A stretch of DNA of 64,000 nucleotides from Strigops habroptila. Its lineage: Eukaryota > Chordata > Aves > Psittaciformes > Psittacidae. The position numbers and the translations under genes are program-made. The stretch is from positions 41,150,510 to 41,214,509 of the forward strand of contig NC_044302.2 of NCBI RefSeq assembly GCF_004027225.2, given 5' to 3'. The notes under the pieces are model-generated. The model was not told where the DNA came from and did not search any database. It saw nothing but the letters and a program-made list of their open reading frames with translations. Below are positions 1-12,874 of this stretch, in pieces (within the stretch, counting starts at the first letter, position 1; every line of letters begins with the position of its first letter).

Positions 1-3000
1 AGCACTGAAGGTGGAAATGACCAAGCTTTTACACATTCAGCAAAGAAGTCCAAGTTTTTCTGTAGAGAGACAGCTCTTCCAGAGGGCAATTCAGAGCACT
101 ATTAAATCACTCCTTGGAAAGATCTGCCTCTCACTTGAAAGACCGCAAGCCTGGGTCTAACTGTGGGCTCCAGGAGAACTTAAAAGCTACAACATCCAAA
201 TGGTTATCCAAAATGTATGTTGTCTCAGTCCCCAAAACCTCTGACTGTGCTTCTACAGAAAAGAAACCCAGGCCTGAAGCTTAGATGGGAGTCACAGCAA
301 ACTCAAAAACGAGAGGTGCCCTATAGACAGTTTAAAGCCAAATCAAGGAGATTAATCTCATTGAGTTGCCTAAACTAATGTTAATCCCATAGAGCTTGGG
401 ACAGATCCTGCAAAAGACTTATGACAATTTATGTCTGTAAAGATGTGGTCCTGCGTAGTGTATCTTTTCCATGTTTTTATTTCCATGTAATCTGAATGAA
501 AAGGGTCTTACATGCTGCAGTTACCTTTTCTGTGGAAAATTTAATAGTAAGAAGCAGATCTGCACAATTATCCTCAGAAAGAATTATGATACAGAAAGCT
601 ACACAGGGATTCTGCTCTGTACTTGGGCATCCTGCCTCCTGAACAGCACCAGGTATTGCAAGCATCACTTAAAGGAACCATGGAAAACACAATAGTTAAT
701 ATAGTTGATCCTGTTTCATCCCAGCTATAACTTGAGAAATTTTACACATTAAAGTGAAATAGTATCGCTTTACTTACATGTTTGCACACTGTACTATAAC
801 TGAATTATAGAGAAGCTTTTTGTAATAATCTGAATGTTGCTGGAACCCTTTTTCTTTCTTATAGGTGAGTGCTTTAATGGGAGAGGAAGGTACAGGGATC
901 TACTTCCCAGAGCTTCGTGTCCTAACCAACACCAGGTGACATTTGTGACCAAGAACAATGAGAAACATTAAGGAAGGAGGTTGACTGTCCAGCTGTGGCG
1001 GTCCCTTGAGACAGAGGGAGTATGCAGCAAATGCTGAACAGTTGTGTAATCTGAATATTCATAAATGACCTTTATGAATGACAGTGCAGATGGTGATTTG
1101 CCATATTTCTGGGTTTTGCCTTTGCCTGGCTACTCACCGGATCTGTTTGTAATTAGCTGGACTGCCCTGCAATGAGGGGATAATTTTGGGATCTTCAAGC
1201 ACCAGGCATGGTCTCCTTCTCCCTGGCCTGTGAGGGTGAAGGCCTGATGATGCTTTTCACATCTTGCAATGGAGGCCCTCTGTACGTGGGTGTTGGCTCT
1301 GATGCATGCTGCACCACATTCCAACCTCTTTCTTTTCCCTCCAGCTTTTCCCCACTGCAATTCCTTTTGATTCAGATGATTGTCTCATGCCTCCAGAATA
1401 AATGCTACAGAGTAGGCTTCAGGCTTAAAAGATTTTATTACGATAGTCGTACCTGACTAAAATAGTCCACCTACTAATTCCCTGGCCTGGACATCATATA
1501 CATGTTCTTTAATGTGAACAATAATATGAAAGCATCCCTCCCATTAGCCTACCCGCAGCCAAAGTATACCAAACGTATAAAGAAAGATGGCATAAACTGC
1601 TAGGCTTTGCAAAAACAAATCCTTAGGGGAGATTTAATCACTAAATGCACTGAAGCTGCAGCTGAACAAAAATAACAATCCACTGGATACAGACCAGAAG
1701 AAGGAAAAATTAGCAGTCCTTTTAACTAAAAGTAACAGAAACAATAAATACCGTGTGGGCCTGGAGAGCTTTCATTGTGTGATATAAAAATGCATCTTAT
1801 TCTTTCTGCTTACATTCAGTCCTTGGTGAGACCACTTGTCTGTCCCTTCCCATCTCCTTCTAAGATTCTCACAAATGGACCATTTTTATCTCAATTTTAC
1901 TAACTCATTTTGTTTCTGGAAGAAGAGACAGCTCTGTCAGTTGTTGTGTCTCTTCAATACCCAACAACAAGCAGAGGGCCTGGAAAATGTACATTATGCA
2001 ATAAGTTAACCATTTATAATATTTAGAAAGCTACTTCCCTTCCCAGTTCTATAAACAAATACGAAAGGTTGCTAAGCCAGAAAGAAATCCAGTCCTGCCA
2101 CTGAAAACAGCAATGAAAAAATGCCTGTAGTAAACTTTAACTCCCAGCTGCTGTAACAATCAGTGGGTGAAGACTGATTCTTTTGTACTGCGAAGAACCT
2201 GGTTAAGATTTTTTTTTTTCTCAACCTTTTCAGCACAAGAATATAATGAACACTGTTCTTTGTAGCAATGCTGCAGTTTGGTCCTTCAGTGTGACTGTTA
2301 AATACAGCTATGTGAAATGCTAGGCTTCAGCTTGCAGAAGCTGGTAGGCTTTTTCTTTTTTAGTGTTTGTGAGAGTTTCAGAGGAATCCCCAAATCTCAT
2401 AGAGCTAAGCGTTGGTAAAGCAACTGTGCTCTGACTAGCTTTGGCATCAAATTTATGAAACAGAGCTGGGGTTGGGTTCACTCCAAACCTGCAGTTTCCC
2501 CGGGCTTCCTTTCTCTTGAGCCCTCTTTGCTAAACGCAGAACTCAAAGTGGACCAAATGCTTCTTTCAGTCCTGGGGAGCCCTTGGCCGGTAGACAGGGG
2601 AGCGTGGCCACCTCCTCTCTCCCAGCCAAAGTGTCGGGATTGGATGCAGATGCACTGCACCGTCTTCCAAGTGCCTGCACTAGCTTAAGAGTCAGTAAGG
2701 TAAAATTAAAGGTCAGCACAATGCAGACCTGAAGTAAGGTCATGCTCTACTCGTGTGGCTGGTGTGGTGGCTACTAAGCAAGAAGAAAAGAGGGGTGAAG
2801 TCAGGCTATGGCTACTGAATAAATAGGTCCTTCCTGCAGGGACAGCAGCATGAAAGGTGGCTCAGTCACAAGCTCTATAGCAAATTCCAGTTCCATAAGG
2901 AAACTTAGGTATGATCAAAGCACTCTTCAAACACTGAGCCAAATTCTCAGCCAGTAGAGTTGTTGCTGCTTAACAACAGTAAGCCTGTAGGGTTAAGCCA

Positions 3001-5891
3001 GCAGAGTTTAAGCCAGTAGAGTTGTTGCTGCTTAACATCAGAATCAATTTGGCCCGATGCAATTTGGCTAAATGTGCTGAAATTCTGGCAAAATATGTAA
3101 ATGAGATATGATTTTAGCCTCTTAGCTCTTCTTTTCAGGGGCTTGCAATTTCCCTTTTGGCTCCTGCTCCCCATTTAATTATGCCAGCCTCTAAAACGCA
3201 TTCTCAATGGCAAGCCAAGATTTTGAGTAATTGCAGCGAATGGAGGATTTCTTGTTCTGACACACACATTAGCTAATTTTCCTTGGGTTCTGATACTAAC
3301 TATCAAATTCCACCACCCCCATGTCTCTGGGCTGAGGTTTTGTTTTTTTTTTTTTTCTTGTTTCCAATTGCAAAGCAGACATCTGGCAGCTCTCTGGTGG
3401 CAATAGCTGATATACTCACTCTGTTCAGTGCGCTTTACTTTCTCCATGGGAGGCAGAAAAAGAGGCAAAAGGAGACATGGTTTCAGATTCAAGCCCTTAT
3501 TTTTATCCTATGTAATTCCATAGGGAGTTGTTTTCTTCCTCCTATCACCCTCAGGGTTGTGCTTTCTATTATCACTGAAAGACCCGACTAGCAAGAAAGG
3601 CTTCCCTGTCTTTAAAATCAGGGAAATTCTTTCTGGTTTCTCCTTTTGCAAACAACATTTGTTTCTTCTCCTTCTAAGCCTTAGATGAGTTCCTCCTTCT
3701 TTCTCAGCCCCAGAGGCAAGGGGCATCTGAGCTGGGGCAGGGAGTGCTCCATTCGGAGCTGCCACCTGGCCTGCCTGATGCTTGCTGCCTTGGAGATCAC
3801 AGCAATCGAAGGAGCAATGTGGAGAGCACCTGCCACACTGTTTTTCTCTGGGAAGAGTTCCCAAGGGGAATGTTGACATGGGGGAAGGGGAGGGTAGAAG
3901 GGAAGCAGCGCGCGACCTATCTGCCATAATTTGCCCTGTTTGTCCCTTGAGTTCTGAAAGGAGAATATAACAGAGCCCTCCATGACCTCAAGCTTTCACC
4001 TTAATATTTAATCATGATTTAGATTACTGTGATGTTGATTAAGACTGAGTAAATATATACTACACATAAATGATTTCACTGTAAATCAACAGCTACGTTT
4101 TTTCCCAGTAATGATCATCATTAGCCTGGAATGTTTCTCATGCCTATAATTTTTTAATAGATTGAAATTATTTTTGTTGGAAAATAATCCCCACATGCAC
4201 CCATGTAATTTTGAATATTAATTCATTCCTATTCCCATATCCATGACAATCTTTCCTGAAGTCCTTTAGGCTGATATGAGAATGATCAGATTTTGTTTTT
4301 ATGCAAACAATAGTCTTCTATTCTTCCACACAGGTGCTGGCGCAAATTAATCGTCAAGTTGTTTGACATGGTCTGTGGAAGGGCCTAACTTCATGTGACA
4401 CTTTCTTTGTTTTCCATCACAAAATACATGCCTGGTAGTCTTAAAATGATTTTGGCAGTTGATTCCAACTGTGCAGACTTGTACGTATAGTTGACAGATA
4501 TCTCTATCATGTTTTCATCCTACCATGTTTACCATATTGTCTTTAGTCCAGATCAGTGACATTGCAAAAAACGGTTTCCTGATATTTCAGAAAAATTAGA
4601 AGTACTGAATGTCACTATTAAGCAGACTTACATCTCTGCAAGAATAACAACTATGCTGTGCCAGCCTCAGATAACATTTTCAAGTGATTTTCTGAATAAT
4701 ATTGGTAATTCCACCTCAAAACTGCATTTTTCAATTTCTAAACAAGCCATCATAATGTTTGGAGTTGTCATATGAATATGTATTATAAAGCTTTAGTACC
4801 TGAGAATGTCTGAATATATAAATATGAAAAAAAAACACAGAAGAAAAATTAAAATGTTTTAAAAATAGGCTCAACTGATTGAAAACTCCGGCTAGAAATG
4901 TCTGCACCGTATACTCAGAAGCACTGAGCCCGGCATGTTGAAGATGTGCCATTACGCCATATCAGACTGAGACTGTCAGCAGCTCTTAAAGTACCTTGTT
5001 TAAGGATCCTCCTAGAATATGTAGAACAGGCTTGGTGAGTAGACACACAGGAAAAAGAAAACAACACAAACCAAAACTGCAGCCCACAGTTTTGGCTTCA
5101 CTGCAAGTGCTAGTAATAATGTGCTCTCTTTCCTTTAAGCTCAATCACAGGGCAGGACAGTAACGGCTTGGGAAGTCTTCAAGTAGAAAACTAAATGTGA
5201 AGCAGAAGGGAGACAGTGTAAAAGCAACAATTCAGTGGAAGTGTCTTTTTTCCTAACAACATTTCTGGTTCAGTTTAAGAAAGGCTAGCGCAGCACTTGG
5301 GCCAGCTGGAGGATAATTCTTGTTCTGTAGCAGCAGAATTGGTCGATACCATCCTAAGGGCAGGTCGCTACCAGCACAGTGGTTTATTTATCCAAATCAG
5401 TGGTCCATTAGGACTATTCTAAGTTTCAGAGACAGTTTGTGCTTCAGCTGCTGCTTATTTTTACTGCTCCCCAGTTCAAATTACTATATGGAGGCCCTTC
5501 CTCAATGTGATGCATGTGAGCGGATTGCCCCTTCTGTCTGCAAACAGTGGGCAAGGTTAAACTCAGCATGTCTGTCTGATGGGTCTCTCCCAGCACACAG
5601 ATGGAGTTTAGCCAAAGCTGTCACCACAGATGGATGGTATACACATAGTCATGATCTGTAAGATGGACTACTGTACTTACTGCTTTACTTTATGGCTTCC
5701 TACATTATGCTGCTTAAACTTTAATGTATGCAAAGCACTCCTGTCACTGTTAACTCAGAGTGAGCAGTCTCAACATCACACTAATCTTGAGGGAATGGCA
5801 TTGGCTCATTCTCAGAGTTTCAAATGATTTTAAAATTCCTTTGATGACTTACACAGTTGGGGAACAAATTGGGGAAAAAGAATTTGTCTCT
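1..5891. other. Gene-poor AT-rich stretch, no gene seen
   Basis: No coding exon or RNA gene is recognisable. Open frames here are short and have no protein family likeness; the largest (about 139 codons, - strand near 3508-3927) is of chance size. Visible structure is limited to a duplicated 27-base unit near 2949-3037 and short T runs near 2209 and 3343. CpG is rare, as expected for methylated vertebrate DNA. The stretch is best described as intergenic or intronic. It ends at the target-site copy of a solo LTR. Confidence 0.6.
2949..3037. repeat. Direct repeat, 27-bp unit duplicated at 62-bp offset
   Basis: Bases 2949-2975 and 3011-3037 are identical over 27 bases (unit begins AGCCAGTAGAGTTG and ends CTTAACA). 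A third, partial relative (AAGCCAGCAGAGTTT) lies between them near 2995-3009. This is seen directly. It looks like a small segmental or minisatellite-type duplication; no function is implied. Confidence 0.85.
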
Positions 5892-5896
5892 CCATG
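5892..5896. other. Target-site duplication, left copy (CCATG)
   Basis: CCATG directly precedes the LTR and recurs at 6470-6474 directly after it. A perfect 5-bp match defines both LTR ends to the base. Confidence 0.88.
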
Positions 5897-6469
5897 TGTC
5901 CTGGGTTCAGCTATAGCAGTCATTTTTCTCCTGCTTAGTAGCTGGTGCAGTGCTGTGTTTTTTTAACTTTCAGCCTGGGAACAACGCTGATAACACCGAT
6001 GTTTTTAGTTGTTGCTAAGTAATGTTTATTCCAACCAAGGACTTTCTCAGTCTCATGCTTTGCCAGGGAGGAGGGGAAGCCGGGAGGAAGCAGAGACAGG
6101 ACACCTGACCCAAACTAGCCAAAGGGGTATTCCATACCACAGCACGTCATGCCCAGTATATAAACCGGGGGGAGTTACCCGGAAGGCCCAGATCACTGCT
6201 CGGGTCGGGCTGGGTATCGGTCGGCGGGTGGTGAGCAATTGTATCCTCTCCCCTTGTTATTTCACTAATTGTTATTATCATTGGTAGTAGCAGTAGTGGT
6301 TCTGTGTTATACCTTAGTTGCGGGACTGCTCTTATCTCAACCCGTGGGAGTTACATTCTTCCCATTCTCCTCCCCATCCCTCCGGGAGCGGGGGGAGGAA
6401 GAAAGGGGGGGGGGAAGTGAGCGAGCGGCTGTGTGGTTCTGAGTTACCGGCTGGGCTCAAACCACGACA
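5897..6469 (+). mobile_element. Solo LTR of an avian endogenous retrovirus (ERVL-like), intact ends
   Basis: The element is 573 bp, begins TGTCCTGGGTTCAGC and ends ACCACGACA, so it has the TG...CA termini of a retroviral LTR. It is flanked by a perfect 5-bp duplication CCATG (5892-5896 and 6470-6474), the size typical of ERVL-type integration. From memory the ends and several inner blocks (the CCAAACTGACC-like block, the TATTCCATACCA block, the region around TATATAAA, the TCTTATCTCAACCC block, the GTGAGCGAGCGGCTG block) match a family abundant in passerine and other bird genomes. No internal gag, pol or env lies beside it, so this is a solo LTR left by LTR-LTR recombination. The orientation is + because the TATA box precedes the R/U5-like end. 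The exact family name would need a repeat-library search. Confidence 0.92.
6145..6164 (+). promoter_or_regulatory. LTR core promoter: CGTCAT motif plus TATATAAA box
   Basis: Inside the solo LTR, a CRE-like CGTCAT (6145-6150) is followed by a textbook TATATAAA (6157-6164). This is the U3 promoter of the old provirus, and transcription would start near 6190. The box is undamaged, so the LTR could still drive a short + strand transcript; whether it does is unknown. Confidence 0.75.
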
Positions 6470-6474
6470 CCATG
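6470..6474. other. Target-site duplication, right copy (CCATG)
   Basis: Matches 5892-5896 on the other side of the LTR; the next base differs on the two sides, so the duplication is exactly 5 bp. Confidence 0.88.
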
Positions 6475-8073
6475 TAAGCCTAGGTACCCCATGAGAGGCC
6501 TACAACTTTCCCAAAAGCAAAGGTTGGAGTCATAGCATCCTCATATTGTAACTGCTGTGCAGCTGAGTCCTGGAGTTTAAAGTTGATTACAGTCAGGAGG
6601 GGAAGCTCTGTAAAAACATTTTAAAGGCAACTTGCTTTCCATTTATTTTCCTTCAGTATCCCTTTTTAAACGGAGGAGGTCTGTCCCATGGAACTTCTGT
6701 CCCCTTCAGCTTTTTTAAAAGTGATCTACTTTATCTTATAGATTTAGCCTGATTTGTTTCTTGCTTGTACAGAACTTTATCATACTTTTAGTACTGGCTA
6801 AGCAAGGAAAAAAAAGACTCAGTGAGAGAGGTTTAAGCACTTATATTTTAGCTCACATCTGGGACAAAGTGCATGTATATGATAGGTTACTGTGGCTCTG
6901 CTGATGTGCACTAACTTGCTGAGCTGCAGTAACTTTAGCGTCTGTCTGAGCCCTGAGGGTTTGTCTACACACAGAAGTGCAACATTGGCCTCAAGGACAG
7001 ATGCAGTCAGCCTGATATAAAAGTATGTAAAACCATGGAATTTAGTCTTGTAGGAGAATAGAAGTACACTAAAAGTACATAAAGTACCTTTATGCCTTAC
7101 TATAACATTATCTGTAGGAGAATATGTCAGCAAGTCACCACTCTCTGCAATTTGACCAGTACAAATACTGTGCGGAAGACAGGCTTGAAATAATACAGTA
7201 CACTCACTGTGGTTAAAATTATAACTGAACACATTTCAAATCCTTCCAGTTCTGCAGTGAGTGCCATTCAGCAGAGAAACAAGTATTCCACCCGGATTAC
7301 ACACAGGAAAAGTGTGTGGGCTGGGAGGGAAACACACAAATTGTAAAATGTCATAAGAGTCTTGTATGAGAGAGATTAAACCTCTCAGTTCAAGCAAGAA
7401 ATGGTGTATTAAAAATTCAGGAACTGAAGAGCAGGAAGGAATCTGAACCAAGGGTCACATTGAATTGCTAAGCTTTCTACATTATGTGTTCATTTGGTAA
7501 TTCGTGACAATTAGGTGACTTTAGAATGGTGGAAAGTGAGACAGTAACATGATAGTCAGCAAACAAGTTTTGCTGGAATTCTTGTAGGAGCTTGATTTGA
7601 GACTTGGGACCTATCTGTAATGTATTCAATGTTTTACAGAGGAGCAAGAACACATGAGCCTTGCAGATGTATTGGATAGACAGAGCTAAAATCTAATATG
7701 GAATATACATTATATGCTGCATATATGCACAGAATGAGGTCTATGAGGAAATTCTTTGTGGTGGAGGGACAGTGTGGCTCCTGGAACGGATAATAGATTG
7801 CAGACCATTTCTTTTTACTTGATTTAGAAGTATTGCCAATATCTGCCATAACATCATCTGCTGTGTGAAATGAGTTGGTAAAATGTGTAGGGCACACTCT
7901 TTTTGCCCTCTGAGGAAATTATAAGGTCTGAACTTCAGTGCAGAAGAGGTTCCTGCAGAGATTGGGTAGTCACTGTCAAATGCAAAATGACCGCCACTGT
8001 TATAGGACAAATGGCCATCCTTCATTTATAATGCATGACTTTATGCTGTTGCATTTCCTTTTAACCTCCATGG
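6475..8073. other. Spacer between two solo LTRs, no gene seen
   Basis: About 1.6 kb of ordinary AT-rich sequence separates the two LTRs. It contains nothing resembling gag, pol or env, a primer-binding site or a polypurine tract next to the LTRs. The two LTRs therefore do not bound one provirus but are independent insertions of different families. A 137-codon - strand frame near 6819-7232 shows no family likeness. Confidence 0.6.
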
Positions 8074-8941
8074 TGCATTTACATGTTAGAGTCTATGGAG
8101 TTTATGCAGCAAGGTTTTGGTAACAAGGGGGCTGCAGGGGTTGCTTCTGTGTGAAGACATCAGAAGCCACGCCCTTGTTGGACAGCTGGCTCCCCCCAGT
8201 TTCAGCTGGCTCCAAGACAGATCCACTGCTGGCCAAAGCTGAGGCTGCCAGTGACACTGGTATCACCTCTGTGATAACATATTTAAGGAAGGGTAAAAAA
8301 AGCTGTGCAACAGCAACTGTGAGAAAGGAGTGAGAAAATGCAAGAGAAACAGCCCTGCACACACCAAGGTCAGTGCAGAGGAAGGGGAGGAGGTGCTCCA
8401 GGCACCGAAGCTCCACACTAGAGCAGTCTGTTCCTGAAGGTCTGCACCCCATAAAAGGACACATGCTGGAGAAGTTGTTGAAGAACTACATCCTGTGAGA
8501 AGGTCCCACTCCGGAGCAGCTTGTGAAGGACTATATCCCATGGCAATGTCCCCATGGGGAAGAGCGTGAGGAGGAAAGAGTAGCACTGAGAAAGAATTAT
8601 GAACCAACCATAACCCCCATTCCCTGTCTCCCTGTGCAACTCCGGGGGAGGAGGCAGAAGAAGCAGGAGTGAAGCTGAGCTTGGGAAGAAGGAAGGGGTG
8701 AGGGAAGGTTTTCCAGTTTTGTTCTTATTTCAGTATCGTACTCTGTTCCAATTAATTGGCAACAAATTCAAATTTATACACCCAAGTTGAGTCTGTTTTG
8801 CCCACAACAGTATTTGGTCCCTGTCCTTGTTTGACCCACAAGCCTTTCGTCACAGTTTCTTCCCCCTGTCCTGTTGCTGGAGAGGGAATGTTAGAGCAGT
8901 TTGGTGGGCACCTGGCAGCGAGACAAGGTCAATCCAACACA
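8074..8941 (+). mobile_element. Second solo LTR of an avian endogenous retrovirus, decayed
   Basis: This block carries the hallmarks of another bird LTR family that I recognise. They are a U3 with TGTGATAACATATTTAAG near 8270-8287, the block GGAGGAGGTGCTCCAGGC, repeated phrases of the type GGAGCAG...GTGAAGGACT (8400-8540), a purine-rich stretch near 8640-8700, and a U5 end with GAGTCTGTTTTGCCC and TTGGTGGGCACCTGGC, finishing ...CCAACACA at 8941. The element lies on the + strand. The left end is approximate, because the first 40 bases or so are too diverged to place. No matching target-site duplication was found. The poly(A) signal expected near 8760 reads AACAAA rather than AATAAA. It is older or more eroded than the first LTR. 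Confidence 0.85.
8270..8287 (+). promoter_or_regulatory. Degenerate TATA region of the second LTR
   Basis: The sequence reads TGATAACATATTTAAG, the conserved U3/R boundary region of this LTR family as I remember it. The TATA element is weak (ATATTTAAG). Promoter activity is possible but less likely than for the intact box in the first LTR. Confidence 0.45.
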
Positions 8942-11819
8942 GAAAGTGTAGTGTTAAAGGACAGATTCTCCCATTACTTTATCTTGCTTTGTATTAAATG
9001 ATTCAAAAACAACTAAACCATCTCAAACAGTAAAGTGCTGTTCAGTGTAACAGAAATAGTAGGGTCTGGCTTTACACAACTAGCTCTGTAAAGAAAAACC
9101 TTTTTTTGACAAAGACTTGCCAATCTTTTAGTACCAATTTTTTTCAAAGCACAAGCACCGAAGTGCTGATTTAGTTTTGTCATTAGATTTCATAATCACC
9201 AAATGCTCTTTAATTTTTCTGTATCAATATATGCATCACTAGTAGAAGAATGCAGATTACACCCCAAAAAACAGCACGGCAGCATCAGGACACACTGTGG
9301 GAGGCTGTTCCTGGGTCAGTGGATGAACAAGTGCTTTTTGCTGATTGTGCAGCTCCACACATGGATTGAATGAATGGAGTGGAGATTTTCAGAAAGAGGT
9401 ATAACATATAGAAATAGATATTTGTTGGGCTTTTTTCAAGGATGAGAACAGCTACAGCAGGAAACAGCATCTGATTGTTACACCAGTATGGAGAAAGCAG
9501 CCCCTTTTCAGGCCTTCTACTACTTGGAGAAATATTGGAAAGGGTGTTACATTACTAGGTTTTACCTTTTCCTGTGATAAAGAAGTAACTAATATTTACA
9601 ATGATGTATCTGCAGACTTTGAGGCTTCTCTAATTCCAGCTTACTTTAAGTGTATCAAAGACTGTCTATTAACTAGATACAGCCTCTGAACCCCAGCTTA
9701 GCAACAGAGAGGTGGCCTACCATTTCCTTTTTCCTGTAGCCTGGGACACTGTCTAAAGTCAAAGCTACTCAGGATATGGAGTTATCCTCAGCAAGTGACA
9801 ATAACTTTCCAGTCATTCCTTCTAGTTACCTCTCTTTGTCTTTAATATGCCCTCAGTATTTCCTCTGTAAGAAAAGCTGTAGAGAAGGTGTTGGTGATGG
9901 CTATACTGGACGTCATTCTTGCATCATCTAAGTGGCAAAGAAGAGAGGCTCTGAGATTTCTGCAAAATTAGCCCAGTTACCCCACAAGCTATCCCAGCAC
10001 CCAGTGGAAATGAGATCCCAGATAGCCAACAGTCCATGTTACCCTCACTTAACATATTGAACCAACTATAATTCATATTAGGATAACTGACATCATACAC
10101 ACTCATAACCTGTCTCTAACACACAGTAAAATGCAATCGCATGAGTTTCAGCTTTCATGAGGGAGAATACGTTTTATCTTACCTTTTAAGTAACCATTCA
10201 AGTAATCACCTATCACAACTCATTGGTGCACAGTAGACACAGTAACTCAACATTGTATCTGAACCATGCGTTAGGTCCAGTATATTTGTTGCTATGTGCA
10301 GATATATATGAAATTTATTTTATTTCCTCTTACACTAGTCTTACATATATGTATGTCAATTGAGCTCAGTTCTTGCTAACATAAATGAAAGAAGAGCCAA
10401 CTCCATAGGTATGAATAACGCATAGAATTTAAAAATGCAGTTTAACCAAACACTTTCGGGGTAAACTATCTCTTTGGTGGATTAAAGACATACTTGCTAC
10501 ATTAGAGCACGTAAGATAGTTGACTCTATTTTTAATTATTTTTTATTACAAGTGCTATGCCATTTATTTTAATAAAAAAAAAACGTAGTTCATGCATTTG
10601 TGATGCATGTCCAACAATGATAATACACATGGCAGAGCAGGGTACTTCCACTGTAAAATTGCTTTCACTTGAGAGCTTTCATAAAACACAAATTTATACA
10701 ATATGAAGAGTGATGAATCACCAAATAAGGTCATGTACAATTAGATGCAATAAATTATATGAAACATGCAGGCCTCTGGAGTGGGATCCAGAATTCTGAA
10801 TTAGGAGCTTTCTGCTCCATATATACTGCTGAGGGAGACAGAATCTCCTTGAGAGGACAATCTGAGCATATCATAACTTGAGCAAGCAATTACGAAATTA
10901 GCGTGCCTGAAACTTCACCCAATCTAGAACCAGATGCCAGAATCAGGGCTGCATTCCTCTCCACATGTTGCAGCTCAGAGGCTGGCTTTAGTGTATAGGT
11001 AAAAGTATACTTGGGTTTTAATAAGAGGCAAAGTAAAGCAAGAGGGATGAACACAGTCTGCCCCTCCCTGTAATTTCTTGTTTCCTACTCCTTATAATAA
11101 TATGGAAACTTTCTCACCACGATGCCACAGTTTCATTTCAGCAAAGAATGCCTCAGCTATCGAAGAGATAATGTGGTGCTGCACAGAAACAGGGACACTG
11201 TGCTTTCACCAAGGAGAGCACTCTGCTCTTTGCAGCGTCCTCTCTCATGACTAAAAGACTGGAGGAAGATGACAACAATCAGCATTTCTCCTTCTTTCTC
11301 TGGATACACAGTAGTGGGAAATGACATGAGAGCTTTCTTAGGCTGTGACGATGACTGAACCAAAATCTTTCATGAGCTGGCTGACTGCTTTTGTTATCTA
11401 ATGAGCAGTGGCTGCTCCTTTCTCTCCTGAGACAAACAAATTGATCACATCAGCATTTGGATGAGAATCTGATCCTACCAGTAAGCAGTCACACATATTT
11501 GGAGAAGAGCAACTGGGTGGGGTTCTGTGTCATATTAGACAGAAACAAGGAACTCAGTTGTATTCAGAGCAGCAAAAGGATCTCTGAAGCAGAGCTCTGG
11601 GCACACCAGCGACTCTGAAATCAAAGAAGGATGTGCCCTGGGCTGAACAGCATTTGGAAGAGGGTATATATGGACCCCAGTTTTATACTTTCGTAGCAGA
11701 GTTCCACTCAAGTTCTAGTTTAGCTATCAAAGCCCTTTACTGAGTATAGCTCATGCTTTCACCTTGACACAAATAACTGGATCTTCAAATTAGGATGAAC
11801 TATGGTTTAATCACGGATT

Positions 11820-11854
11820 TTTCCAGATGTTTGATGTGTTTCCAGATGTTTGAT
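11820..11854. repeat. 19-bp tandem duplication (about 1.8 copies)
   Basis: The unit TTTCCAGATGTTTGATGTG at 11820-11838 is followed at once by its first 16 bases (11839-11854). It is a direct head-to-tail duplication, probably from replication slippage. Confidence 0.85.
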
Positions 11855-12092
11855 CTTTAAAAGTAAGACTAAAAAAAGGTAAGATGAGAATATGACATGT
11901 TCATATTAGATTTTTATTTTATAATCATGCTCAAACCTACCAGAAACTCTAGGACAAAAGTAATCTTTGATGTCTCGGTGATATTGTAGTAATTGTCTTT
12001 CCAAAATGGTGAGATGTTTATTGATGGATATTCACTGAAGAAAGTGTCTATGTCAACATAGCCACATATAGGGAAATTTTCTGTTTCTTTTT

Positions 12093-12112
12093 AATAAATA
12101 AATAAATAAATA
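12093..12112. repeat. (AAAT)n microsatellite
   Basis: Five perfect units of AATA. It is short and unremarkable; listed as a simple repeat only. Confidence 0.9.
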
Positions 12113-12874
12113 GGAGCAGAAAAGTGTTCTGCACTAACAGAATTCTTCAGATTGTCTGCTCAGTTTTACGCAAACTGTGTGTTATTTTCAGGACCATAGT
12201 ATTATAAATTTTGCAGTCTTGGAGCAAAATGTTATATACAGAAGAAAATAGAAGTGATATAAATAATCATTAGTAGATTAAAATAACTTTTCCATGAATA
12301 CATGGTTTAAAAAAAAGGGAACACGCAATCACTGGAGCCCTGTTTGTTAATACTTCCTGGCCAGGCATACGTCAAATAACACTTGGAAACAAATTGGCAG
12401 AAAACCAAAGCTCCCTGCAAGCGCAAGTACGAAACAATGAAATTAACACAACCTTGAGTTCATTTTAACTGTGCATGGTTAAAAAAACCCAAAACTCTTT
12501 TTTTCAACATGGTTATTCATTCTTCATTGTGTGCTTTTTTTCCCATTTAAAGACAAGTATTTGACAAATCCTTCTCAGCTTGATCTTCTGGGATGACTTA
12601 AAATTTTCAAAGATAAACATTTAGATTAATCAGAAGATCCACAACTCCAAACTAGAACTGCAATATTCAAGCAACTTATTTTCAGTCAGAGAAATTCTTG
12701 TCTAAAGAGCCTCAGACGTTATCAGTAGTTTATGACTGGTTTGAATTTCAGTCTTTGTGTGTGTTCCTATACATTTTCAGAACCTTATCACAGCAGATTT
12801 AGAAGTCTGAGACTTTCTGTTAATTTTGTGCCAGAGCTTTAGGAGGATTATTGAGGTATTTTACATCATACGAT

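Larger units (their letters stand above)
8942..12874. other. AT-rich non-coding stretch
   Basis: No exon, RNA gene or recognisable transposable element. It contains a 19-bp tandem duplication (11820-11854), an (AAAT)n microsatellite (12093-12112) and short A/T runs. Open frames are all below about 90 codons. Confidence 0.6.

Noticed and set aside
3508-3927. 139-codon - strand frame
   Set aside because: Chance size, no family match, no splice or promoter context.
5897-8941. One provirus bounded by two LTRs
   Set aside because: The two LTRs belong to different families and the 1.6-kb spacer shows no viral genes.
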